From: Bacillus sp. AFS037270
GTDB lineage: Bacteria > Bacillota > Bacilli > Bacillales_B > DSM-18226
Reading direction: 5' to 3'
Length of the DNA stretch: 64,000 nucleotides
NCBI RefSeq assembly: GCF_002585305.1
Contig: NZ_NUNF01000058.1
Location: forward strand, 1 to 64,000
The notes beneath the pieces are model-generated. The model was not told the origin of the DNA. It was given only the letters and a program-made list of their open reading frames with translations, and did not search any database. This document shows, piece after piece, positions 37,220 through 44,848 of this stretch (position 1 is its first letter; each line of letters opens with the position of its first letter). The translations under genes and the position numbers were made by a program.

Positions 37220-37630
37220 TTAGTCTTTTCGAAAAACAAATGGATGCTTTGGCCCTTCTTGCGGCTTTAATGGGCCAGAAACAGAGTTAACATTTCCCCC
37301 TTGGAATTGAGATATAACGCCTTGGATAGCCCCTAATGCTTGACTTAAGTTATTGATATGGCCTTGCATTTGATTTGGGTCCATTTTTTTTACCATTCCC
37401 ATGATACTGGATACCCAATCACTTTTAGACTCTTGCTCACTTTTAGATTCTGATTCCTTTTCAGCACTTATCGATTCCCAGCGTTTATCCTCTTCCCCCA
37501 ACAAATACCAATCCTCATATAATTCCTGCCAGGTCGCCTTTCCACTCCGAACTTCCTTAATTATTTTCGGATTGTTCTTTACAAATTCTTTAAATTGGAG
37601 CACGGAAGGATGCAATTTCTTTTGCGTCAT
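37220..37630 (-). CDS. ylbD: Spore coat protein YlbD
   Basis: A 136-aa protein of the YlbD coat family. N-terminal KKLHPSVLQFKEFVKNNPKI and RSGKATWQELYEDWYLLGEEDKRW are conserved; a Ser/Glu/Lys-rich stretch follows, then MKKMDPNQMQGHINNLSQALG. ATG at 37630 with AGAGGTGAG; the longer frame upstream has no site. First gene of ylbDE. Confidence 0.85.
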   Translation of the reverse strand: MTQKKLHPSVLQFKEFVKNNPKIIKEVRSGKATWQELYEDWYLLGEEDKRWESISAEKESESKSEQESKSDWVSSIMGMVKKMDPNQMQGHINNLSQALGAIQGVISQFQGGNVNSVSGPLKPQEGPKHPFVFRKD

Positions 37631-37776
37631 TTTATTCTCACCTCTGCCCATATTAATCGCCAATAATACATTATGTATAAGATGACGAAATGTGAAATGA
37701 AAACTGTTAATTAATTTATTAATCTCCTTCATAGTGGTAAGATGGCAAGAGATAAAGAAATGAAAGAGGTAAAAGG

Positions 37777-38262
37777 ATGAAGGAAGAATTGCGCCATTTA
37801 TTAGAATTCTGTCTTGAAAATGGGTCTGAGGAAGACCTGAGTGTAATAAAGCAGCTTCTCGAAGGTGTCCAAAATAAGGTAAAACGAAATCGAAGAACTT
37901 ATATTGATGGTATCTTGCATATGGAAACCAGCTTTAGCGAAGATACCTGTGAGATTACGATCCCCATTAGTCCTGTTATTCATAACAACCTTAACATTGT
38001 TCATGGAGGAATTACAGCAACGGTCCTTGATACAACTATGGGTGTATTAGCCAATCGCTTGGTGCCAGAAGGATATGGTGCTGTAACAAATCAATTAAAC
38101 ATTCATTATATTGCTCCGGGGATTGGTGAAGCACTTCGCTGCAAAGCTGAAGTTATTCATAAAGGCACCAAAACAATGGTCATTTCAGGTGAGGCTTTCC
38201 GCAGCGATGGAAAAAAAATAGCCTATGCCACTGGTACCTTTTTTATGATTAAGAAAGGTTAG
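37777..38262 (+). CDS. PaaI-family (hot-dog) thioesterase
   Basis: A 161-aa hot-dog fold protein. The family motif NIVHGGITATVLDTTMG sits near residue 70, followed by TNQLNIHYIAPG and GKKIAYATGTFFMI at the C-terminus, all typical of acyl-CoA thioesterases of the PaaI type. Residues 1-45 are an extra helical, acidic N-terminal stretch. Substrate unknown. ATG with AGAGG upstream. It lies 17 bp before a small membrane-protein gene on the same strand. Confidence 0.85.
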   Translation: MKEELRHLLEFCLENGSEEDLSVIKQLLEGVQNKVKRNRRTYIDGILHMETSFSEDTCEITIPISPVIHNNLNIVHGGITATVLDTTMGVLANRLVPEGYGAVTNQLNIHYIAPGIGEALRCKAEVIHKGTKTMVISGEAFRSDGKKIAYATGTFFMIKKG

Positions 38263-38279
38263 GGAGGCGTTTAACCGAT

Positions 38280-38639
38280 ATGGTTACTGCCATTTTAATC
38301 CCGATTATATGTCTGTACTTTTTTTGGCTGACACGGAAAGAAAGGATAGAAAACGATAGAAAGTGGCTTGAAACTGGGAATGTACGTCAAGAAGCTATCG
38401 TAACAGGTGAAATAAAAGGGATCACCGAAGAAAAACAGCGATTCTATTACCACCGTTATATTGTTGTTCAAAGCATTAAGCTTCAGACCTCCACCAGGGT
38501 TATTACTGCTATAAAAACGATTCCCCTTATCCCCGACGTAGAAAAAGACACTTTTATTGTTGGGGTAACGGTTCGCTTATATGGCAGCTGGGAAGGTAAC
38601 CGTTTTTTATTTAATACATGGATAATTGAAAAAAGGTGA
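38280..38639 (+). CDS. Small membrane-anchored protein of unknown function
   Basis: A 119-aa protein with an N-terminal membrane helix (residues 1-17, MVTAILIPIICLYFFWL), a basic stop-transfer (TRKERIENDRKW) and then a soluble beta-rich domain. I do not recognise the family. It follows the thioesterase gene with AGGGAGGCG upstream. The stop lies in the stem of a bidirectional terminator shared with ylbC. Confidence 0.6.
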   Translation: MVTAILIPIICLYFFWLTRKERIENDRKWLETGNVRQEAIVTGEIKGITEEKQRFYYHRYIVVQSIKLQTSTRVITAIKTIPLIPDVEKDTFIVGVTVRLYGSWEGNRFLFNTWIIEKR

Positions 38640-38657
38640 CACTATGTCACCTTTTTC
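38629..38657. terminator. Bidirectional terminator, 38280 gene / ylbC
   Basis: AAAAAGGTGAC-actat-GTCACCTTTTT between convergent genes. Confidence 0.9.
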
Positions 38658-39743
38658 TTATTTATCATCAGTTTTACGGATAAAGTTTTGTGTATAGTAC
38701 TTTTCATAAACACCCACACCAAGATGAGAGTATTCTTTACTTAATAATGAATCACGATGTCCTTTACTATTTAGCCAGCCCTCCACCACTGCAGGTCCAT
38801 CCGTATAGTTTGCTGCGATATTTTCTCCAGCGGTTTGATAGGCAACTCTAGCAGTTTTTAAACGATTGGCCAAATCACCAAATTTCTTAGAAATATGTGA
38901 AAAGTCGTTGTTTTGAGCCATGTCCCTGCTATGCTCAAAAGCAACTTCAGCAGTTTTTTCATCCCATACTAATGGTTTTACTTTGTGTCTAATTCTTAAA
39001 GCATTGGTAATGTCAAAGATTTGTTGCTCTGTACTTTGTTCCACTAAATTCATCATATCTTCACTTAGAGCAGGTGGTTTGATGAGCTGTCCGCGATAAA
39101 CCAATTCATATGGACGCTGTTTTACTAACGTTTCTGCGTCGAGAAAACGAACACTTGAAAGATTACCAGTAAACTTATCAATATATAACTGGACATAAAT
39201 ATTCCCCATTCGAACCATTGGACGAAGATTTAAATCCGTATCATTCAATTCAAATCGATAAGTGCTTCCATTTACTTCAAGATTTATATTCGTATCAAAA
39301 AATTGCGTATTAAATATCTCTTCGACAGGCTGACCAATTTCAAATGGCGCTACATTTAAACTTTCCCCAAGCGCAAAAATAGTTACAACCCGCTTATTTT
39401 CAACCCCTACTTGTAAGTAGCGGTTAGAACTCTGATTATAGATATACCATTGAAAACCATACAGCGATTCATCAATTCTTATTGGTGTTCCAAACTCTTT
39501 TTCGAGATTGGAAACATCTTGTCCAATCAACAGAGCTAAACCTTCCTTTGGTTTCTCCAATGGTGTTTGACTCCCGTTTGTTTGATCAGCCTCCTGTGGA
39601 GTAGATTGTTTCATCTCTGACGTTTGATCTTCCTTAATCAGTACCTTACTATCATCATTTTTTTCATTTATACTAACATAAAAACCAATTGTTAGGAAAA
39701 CAACTGAGAGTATTAAGATTCTGCTTAGAGTACGCAGTCGCAC
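38658..39743 (-). CDS. ylbC: CAP/SCP-domain protein YlbC
   Basis: A 361-aa secreted or anchored protein. A hydrophobic N-terminal segment (residues 8-25) is followed by a polar Ser/Glu/Gln linker, a CAP-associated N-terminal domain (about 68-210) and a C-terminal CAP domain with AFEHSRDMAQNNDFSH, GENIAANY and SKGHRDSLLSKEYSHLGVGVY. Function unknown; CAP domains occur in extracellular proteins, including spore-associated ones. GTG start with GAGGG very close upstream, so the exact start is less sure. Confidence 0.85.
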   Translation of the reverse strand: MRLRTLSRILILSVVFLTIGFYVSINEKNDDSKVLIKEDQTSEMKQSTPQEADQTNGSQTPLEKPKEGLALLIGQDVSNLEKEFGTPIRIDESLYGFQWYIYNQSSNRYLQVGVENKRVVTIFALGESLNVAPFEIGQPVEEIFNTQFFDTNINLEVNGSTYRFELNDTDLNLRPMVRMGNIYVQLYIDKFTGNLSSVRFLDAETLVKQRPYELVYRGQLIKPPALSEDMMNLVEQSTEQQIFDITNALRIRHKVKPLVWDEKTAEVAFEHSRDMAQNNDFSHISKKFGDLANRLKTARVAYQTAGENIAANYTDGPAVVEGWLNSKGHRDSLLSKEYSHLGVGVYEKYYTQNFIRKTDDK

Positions 39744-39859
39744 TCACCCTCTCTATAACAATTTCTATCATTATATGTATTAACAAAATAATTATATCAT
39801 TTATATCCTGATTAGTAAGAGTCATAAGCAAAAATGTCAGTTTTCTTAATACTTTTAAA

Positions 39860-39893
39860 AAATAAAACAGGCACATTTGTACCTGTTTTAATG
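39860..39893 (-). terminator. Terminator after ylbB
   Basis: AAAACAGGCAC and GTACCTGTTTT around a 4-nt loop; on the minus strand ATTTTTTAAAAG follows. Confidence 0.8.
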
Positions 39894-39919
39894 ATAATAT
39901 TAATATTTGTATAATAATT

Positions 39920-40354
39920 TTAATGCTGAGCACCATTGAGATTCTGTTCTGAAATCTCACTAAGGGCTTCTTTTGCCTGGTCATCTGTAAGCTCCCGAAT
40001 GGCAAAATCTCCAAGGGATACGATACCTACTAATTTCTCGTTTTCTACTACAGGCAGGCGGCGAATTTGATGATCAGCCATTAATTTTGCCGCTTCCCTG
40101 CTGGAGGTTTCTGGACTCACAGTAACCATTTCTTTACTCATGATATCTTCTACTTTTGTAGAACCAGGATGTTTTTCCGCTACCCCTCTAATAACAATAT
40201 CACGGTCTGTAATCATGCCCACTAGTTTTTCCTTATCTACAATTGGAATTGCCCCAACATTGAGTTCCTTCATCTTCACAGCAACCTCAAAGATATTATC
40301 TAATAAAGTACAACATTCTACCTCATCTGTCATAATGTCTCGAATTTTCTCCAT
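39920..40354 (-). CDS. ylbB: CBS-domain protein YlbB
   Basis: A 144-aa protein made of two CBS repeats: RDIMTDEVECC... with ELNVGAIPIVDKEKLVGMITDRDI (about 4-58) and DIMSKEMVTVSP... with HQIRRLPVVENEKLVGIVSLGD (about 69-125). Such pairs bind adenine nucleotides; the partner or target is unknown. ATG at 40354 with GGAGG upstream. Confidence 0.88.
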   Translation of the reverse strand: MEKIRDIMTDEVECCTLLDNIFEVAVKMKELNVGAIPIVDKEKLVGMITDRDIVIRGVAEKHPGSTKVEDIMSKEMVTVSPETSSREAAKLMADHQIRRLPVVENEKLVGIVSLGDFAIRELTDDQAKEALSEISEQNLNGAQH

Positions 40355-40449
40355 TATAAATTCCTCCAAAGTATTTTTATACCTCTATTCAATGTTTTAG
40401 GCTTTACCAATGCAAGCGGTTTTATTCGCTTAAATCTATTCATTGCAAG

Positions 40450-40477
40450 TTGTCACAATTTCAACTATTATTAAAAT
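40450..40477 (+). promoter_or_regulatory. Likely SigA promoter of ylbA
   Basis: TTGTCA, 16 bp, TAAAAT, each matching five of six consensus positions, about 70 bp before the ATG at 40549. Confidence 0.5.
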
Positions 40478-40548
40478 GAATTATTATTTTACTTCAATAT
40501 CAATTTAGGAACAAAGGGCTTGGCAACTGTTTTTAGGAGGGATTTAAG

Positions 40549-40908
40549 ATGAAATTCGAGAATACTGGAATTGAGAAATTAAAAGCGGACCTAAACCGTT
40601 TAGATGACGTTATGCATGAATACGGTTTAGTACGGGCCGGACAATGGGATTATGACCGGGTTACATATGACCGTAAATTTGAGCTAAAAGAAGGCGTATT
40701 TTATCTTCGTGTTCAAGGTTTCGCGGTGGAGGGTGATGTTGACGTATTTAAGGCTACGATTCAATTACTGACACCACTTTTAGGAAAGCATTATTATCCT
40801 CATGGAGTAGAATATGGTGAGGGTGAAAACTTCCCTGCTTCCCTTGTAACTCAGTGCAAAAAAATCCTTGAAAATGTAGCAGAAGAAATCAGTCAGTTCG
40901 CACTATAA
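40549..40908 (+). CDS. ylbA: YugN-like family protein YlbA
   Basis: A 119-aa YugN-family protein with RAGQWDYDRVTYDRKFEL near residue 28 and LLGKHYYPHGVEYGE near 84. Function unknown. ATG follows TTAGGAGGG. Place next to the cta genes agrees with B. subtilis ylbA. Confidence 0.8.
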   Translation: MKFENTGIEKLKADLNRLDDVMHEYGLVRAGQWDYDRVTYDRKFELKEGVFYLRVQGFAVEGDVDVFKATIQLLTPLLGKHYYPHGVEYGEGENFPASLVTQCKKILENVAEEISQFAL

Positions 40909-40913
40909 TGTGC

Positions 40914-40947
40914 AAAAGGCGCATGAAATGATTCATGCGCCTTTTTT
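40914..40947. terminator. Bidirectional terminator, ylbA / acetyltransferase
   Basis: AAAAGGCGCATGAA-atga-TTCATGCGCCTTTTTT, a 10-bp stem between convergent genes. Confidence 0.9.
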
Positions 40948-40957
40948 ATATCTAGTA

Positions 40958-42133
40958 TTAAAAAAAGTCATAAAACGCGGATTTTAGCTTTGGAATCATG
41001 GTCTCGAATTGATCGACTTCTTGCTTTGCCCCCTTTATTAGACCCAAATCATACAGTTCTTTTGGCCTTTTATAGCCAAAAAGAATCGCAGATAATTCAT
41101 TAATGGTCAAACGAATCCCCCTCTTTGGCGGATTTAAGCACTGACTTCCCTCTTTCGCCTTATACTCCTTCACTTCACCATTCCCTATTAGGTAACTTCC
41201 ATTATTCCATGCAGCAAAAGGGTCCTCCAGATGAATAAAAATAGGGTCTGCTGTACTATCAAACCGAAACCTTTCTAAACACTTTTTCGCATTAACAATT
41301 CTACACATGAAATAGGGCATTACTTCAGTTTTTAATTTTGGTTGATTTAGGAAATATGGAAAAGGATCATGGACCGGCAAGTTTACTGTAACAATATCAA
41401 CCATCGAGTCATGCTGACAAATAAAATTCCATAGGCCCACTCTTGCTTCCTGATCTAATGCCGCCATTTCCTTGATTACCATTTTTCTATCTTTTACATT
41501 AAATACTACATAGCCCCTTGCTTCTTTTGATGTATTATAAAAGACCGCGGCTTGTGATTGGTCATCATGCACATGTTCCTTCCACCACTTTGTGTCACGA
41601 ACGAGCATCCCCGAAAACTTTTCTCCATACTTTCGATAGATTTCCTCAAGATCCTCATGATGAGTTTCCTTAGAATTCCTCTTTATATAGCCCGACTGTG
41701 GGCTAAGAAGTTTAAGATTCACTTTTTCTATCGTAACTTTTTTTACATCACTTAAAATCTCCCAGCCAAATTTTCGATAAAAGGCAAAATCAAATGGTGC
41801 CAATAAAGAAACGATTTGTCCATCATGTTTCATTTGCGCTAATGCTTCAATTATTAGTGATTTAACATGACCACTCCGTCTATATTCAGGGTAGGTAGCT
41901 ACTCCAGCGATTCCTCCCATGTCCCAAACTTCCCCATTCATATAAACAGCAAAAGGAATGATATGTAATTTTGCAGCAAGTGCACTATTTTCTCTTATCC
42001 CTAATAGCTTATGAGATTTTAACATTTCAAGTCTAGCAGGAATCTTTTCCTCGGGAACACGGTATTGGAAAGCATATTCAGACAGCCTTAATGATTCTAA
42101 ATATTCATCTTCCTTAAGTATCTTAATATCCAT
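40958..42133 (-). CDS. Eis-like GNAT N-acetyltransferase
   Basis: A 391-aa protein with an N-terminal GNAT domain (GGIAGVATYPEYRRSGHVKSLI near residue 72 is the acetyl-CoA loop), a second degenerate GNAT domain, and a C-terminal SCP2-like domain (GIRLTINELSAILFGYKRP near 335). This is the three-part layout of the Eis family. Substrate unknown. ATG at 42133 with GGGAGGAAG. In B. subtilis I do not recall an equivalent between ylbA and ctaG. Confidence 0.85.
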   Translation of the reverse strand: MDIKILKEDEYLESLRLSEYAFQYRVPEEKIPARLEMLKSHKLLGIRENSALAAKLHIIPFAVYMNGEVWDMGGIAGVATYPEYRRSGHVKSLIIEALAQMKHDGQIVSLLAPFDFAFYRKFGWEILSDVKKVTIEKVNLKLLSPQSGYIKRNSKETHHEDLEEIYRKYGEKFSGMLVRDTKWWKEHVHDDQSQAAVFYNTSKEARGYVVFNVKDRKMVIKEMAALDQEARVGLWNFICQHDSMVDIVTVNLPVHDPFPYFLNQPKLKTEVMPYFMCRIVNAKKCLERFRFDSTADPIFIHLEDPFAAWNNGSYLIGNGEVKEYKAKEGSQCLNPPKRGIRLTINELSAILFGYKRPKELYDLGLIKGAKQEVDQFETMIPKLKSAFYDFF

Positions 42134-42204
42134 AAATCTTCCTCCCAAAATTTTATTTAGGCTGCTACCATTTTATAAGTATTCAGATAACTAAAAATGA
42201 TGTA

Positions 42205-42234
42205 ATAAAAAGGTGCTAAATTAAGCACCTTTAT
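42205..42234 (-). terminator. Terminator after ctaM
   Basis: AAAGGTGCT and AGCACCTTT around a short AT loop; minus strand continues TTTATTAC. Confidence 0.8.
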
Positions 42235-42287
42235 CTATTCGTTCAATATTTAAATTAGCCTGTCAGTACAGTAATCTTGGAAAATAT

Positions 42288-42749
42288 TTATAAACCAAGA
42301 ATTGCCTTAATCATCGATGTCGTCTCTCCACCCTTATAAAAAACATATAACAAAAGGTAAACAGCAACCCCTGTTATGGCTGTAAAAAACCAGATAAAAC
42401 TCGTAACAGGCCCTAACTTACGATGGATGGACAGGTTATTCTTATATCCTGTAACTAATGAAATAATCCCAAAGACTGCTCCTACGGTTGCTAATGTAAT
42501 ATGAAAAACTAAAAAAATCGTATAATAAATTTTTATATTTGCTGGTCCGCCAAATGAGGTGTTCCCGATAAAAATTGTTCTTGATGCGTATATAATAAAA
42601 AAGATAAGAGCAAAAATAGCAGCAACAAACATTGTTTTTTTGTGAGCTTCAATTTTTCTTTGTTTAATTTGCCACCAGCCTATCGCAACTGTTATCGCAC
42701 TTAAGACTATAAAAGATGTACTAATCGTAGGTAAAATAGGTAAATTCAT
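42288..42749 (-). CDS. ctaM: DUF420 membrane protein CtaM (YozB-like)
   Basis: A 153-aa protein with four to five transmembrane helices and conserved histidines (AHKKTMF, FHITLA, IHRKLG). The DUF420 family includes staphylococcal CtaM, needed for heme A-containing oxidase maturation. Its place right after the caa3 oxidase genes supports an assembly role. ATG behind GTGAGGA. Terminators stand on both sides, so it may be expressed separately or by read-through. Confidence 0.8.
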   Translation of the reverse strand: MNLPILPTISTSFIVLSAITVAIGWWQIKQRKIEAHKKTMFVAAIFALIFFIIYASRTIFIGNTSFGGPANIKIYYTIFLVFHITLATVGAVFGIISLVTGYKNNLSIHRKLGPVTSFIWFFTAITGVAVYLLLYVFYKGGETTSMIKAILGL

Positions 42750-42828
42750 TATTTATCCTCACTCTCTAATATTCTAACCTCATTTTAGTTTAGTTCTCTT
42801 TTCTTTTCAAATAATACTAGTAATTTCA

Positions 42829-42857
42829 AAAAAAAACTCCCATTTGAAGGGAGTTTA
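42829..42857 (-). terminator. Terminator after ctaG
   Basis: AAACTCCC and GGGAGTTT around a 7-nt loop; minus strand continues with T6 or more. It overlaps the ctaG stop codon. Confidence 0.88.
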
Positions 42858-43760
42858 TTCAACAAGAGTAGGATTTAAATTATGTTTTTTCATTTCACGT
42901 TCAGAGTCTTCCTGATCATTACGGTACCATTCAAAGAATACTTGGCCTAAAACAACAGCGTAAATAATCTCTTGGATTATTTTCATCACTATCCCGCCCA
43001 GCCGTTGATCTTCGACTGCAGACATAGAACTAAAAAATTCCGGACCAGTTAAGTTCAAATTATCAAACCCAGAACCAACACATAAACTCATAACTTGTGA
43101 CCATACCTTAGGATCATGATATGTTGCATATAATGAGCTATCTGAAAAAATAATTAGTGCACATGCAGGAGTTATTAGTATACTGTTTACAAAAATATAA
43201 GCAACTTTTTTAATTCCAGTTAAATTTTTATACTCAGGCAAAGGACAAATCAATGACCACCACATCCCTACCGCTAACACAAATAAGACAATAGAGTATC
43301 CCGCATGAAGATATCTATTTTGCATGACGTGATCAAAAACGATTGGTATATGATAAAAAGAAAAGAAAGCATTAAATAAAAGTACGGCGACAACTGGCTT
43401 AGAAAATAGCTTGAATAACGATTTAATAACCATTAAATTTAAAATCGTTCTCCACAGCCAATTAGGAATAGATAAAATAAACAATGGGGGAACAAGGAAA
43501 ACTAACAAAACCATCGTAATTCCATGTATATAAAACACAAGATGTCCCATTAAATCCAACGGTGATCCCTTAATGGCATATAATAAGACCATAGCTGTTA
43601 GAAATAAACTAGCTTGTTTAGCAGTTAATGGTTCATTATTCTGGAATTTTGTTCTGAATTTTGTAGTTATCAGAAAGAAAGCACCGGTAAGTGCAAGTAA
43701 TATAATTAAAAAGTACGGGCTCCAAAGGGCTTCAAAACCAAAAATATCTAAAGAAAGCAC
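42855..43760 (-). CDS. ctaG: Cytochrome oxidase assembly factor CtaG (caa3)
   Basis: A 301-aa membrane protein with about seven helices and conserved histidines (GHLVFYIHGITM near residue 72, HIPIVFDHVMQNRYLHAGYS near 137). Needed in B. subtilis for caa3 oxidase assembly, probably the CuB centre; it is not the Cox11-type CtaG of proteobacteria. GTG start with GAGGTGAGA. A clear terminator separates it from ctaF. Confidence 0.92.
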   Translation of the reverse strand: MLSLDIFGFEALWSPYFLIILLALTGAFFLITTKFRTKFQNNEPLTAKQASLFLTAMVLLYAIKGSPLDLMGHLVFYIHGITMVLLVFLVPPLFILSIPNWLWRTILNLMVIKSLFKLFSKPVVAVLLFNAFFSFYHIPIVFDHVMQNRYLHAGYSIVLFVLAVGMWWSLICPLPEYKNLTGIKKVAYIFVNSILITPACALIIFSDSSLYATYHDPKVWSQVMSLCVGSGFDNLNLTGPEFFSSMSAVEDQRLGGIVMKIIQEIIYAVVLGQVFFEWYRNDQEDSEREMKKHNLNPTLVE

Positions 43761-43847
43761 CTTAATCTCACCTCAATATTATTAAAGAGTCTTATCAATA
43801 TTATAACTTTAAAATTTAGATCAAGCAAAGTTGAGTTTTTGCTAAAA

Positions 43848-43879
43848 AGAAAAATCGGCTAGAAGCCGATTTTTCTTTC
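43848..43879 (-). terminator. Terminator between ctaF and ctaG
   Basis: AATCGGCT-tct-AGCCGATT on the minus strand, followed by TTTCTTTTTAGC. It lies just after the ctaF stop, inside the cta gene run. Confidence 0.88.
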
Positions 43880-43884
43880 ATTTA

Positions 43885-44220
43885 TTACCACCAGATAATG
43901 GTGCTAAATGCTAATATTGCAGTTAAGCCAACAAATAAACCTGAGAACAGAAACAATGTAGGTGCTTCGTGCCCTTTATGGCTCATATGCATGAAATAAA
44001 ATAACTGAAAGACAACCTGAACTGCTGCTAATAAAATGATAAACGGTACAGTAAACCAAGCCGTAAATCCTTTCATTGCAACTGCAGCAAAGGCCACCAA
44101 TGTTAAGAAAATCATCAAGGCAAACGAGATAACTTGATAGCGCATTTCTTCTGCGCTTTTTTTTCGGCGATATTCTAAATCTACTCTTGGGTTGCCTGAG
44201 CTTAATGGCTGATTTGTCAT
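43885..44220 (-). CDS. ctaF: Cytochrome c oxidase subunit IV (CtaF)
   Basis: A 111-aa subunit with three transmembrane helices (about 29-47, 54-74, 84-108) of the caa3 oxidase. The motif FQLFYFMHMSHKGHEAPT near residue 68 is typical of bacterial subunit IVB. ATG one base after the ctaE stop, with its ribosome site in the ctaE end. Confidence 0.93.
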   Translation of the reverse strand: MTNQPLSSGNPRVDLEYRRKKSAEEMRYQVISFALMIFLTLVAFAAVAMKGFTAWFTVPFIILLAAVQVVFQLFYFMHMSHKGHEAPTLFLFSGLFVGLTAILAFSTIIWW

Positions 44221-44221
44221 T

Positions 44222-44848
44222 TTATCCCACCATCCCCATCAAATATACTACAGTAAAGATAAATACCCAAACTACGTCGATAAAATGCCAATAAAGGCTG
44301 GCAACATAGAATTTTGGCGCATTGTACAAGTTAAGACCACGTTTAGAGTTACGAATCATCAGTGAAAGAATCCAGCATAACCCAAAGGCAACGTGGCCGC
44401 CATGGAAACCAACAAGTGCATAGAAGGCTGAACCAAACGCACTGCTTGTAAATTTATGTCCCTCATGGACATAATGTGTGAATTCATAAACTTCACTACC
44501 AAGGAATCCAAGACCTAGTAAAACTGTAACTCCAAGCCAAAGCATCATTTTCTTGAAGGCAAAGTTCTTCATATGATACATAGCATATACGCTTGTGATT
44601 GAGCTTGTTAACAACAGCATTGTTGCAAGAAATGTTAGTGGTAATTCAAATAAATCTTTTGCTAAGGGCTGACTTGTATTTGGGACTTTATCTTTTAAGG
44701 CAAGGTAAGTGGCAAAGAGAGAGGCAAATAAAACAGTCTCTCCCCCTAAGAATAACCAAAAACCAACAAATTTATTTTTTGCCTCAAGGGTAGATCTTTC
44801 CGGCTCTGCAGGCCATGTTTCATAAGTCATTTTTTCTTCAGCGTGCAT
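44222..44848 (-). CDS. ctaE: Cytochrome c oxidase subunit III (CtaE)
   Basis: A 208-aa membrane subunit with five helices. FLGGETVLFASLFATYLAL near residue 33 and GFHGGHVAFGLCWI near 147, then YWHFIDVVWVFIF near 185, are family marks. Start ATG overlaps the ctaD stop by one base (TAATG), indicating coupled translation. Confidence 0.95.
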   Translation of the reverse strand: MHAEEKMTYETWPAEPERSTLEAKNKFVGFWLFLGGETVLFASLFATYLALKDKVPNTSQPLAKDLFELPLTFLATMLLLTSSITSVYAMYHMKNFAFKKMMLWLGVTVLLGLGFLGSEVYEFTHYVHEGHKFTSSAFGSAFYALVGFHGGHVAFGLCWILSLMIRNSKRGLNLYNAPKFYVASLYWHFIDVVWVFIFTVVYLMGMVG

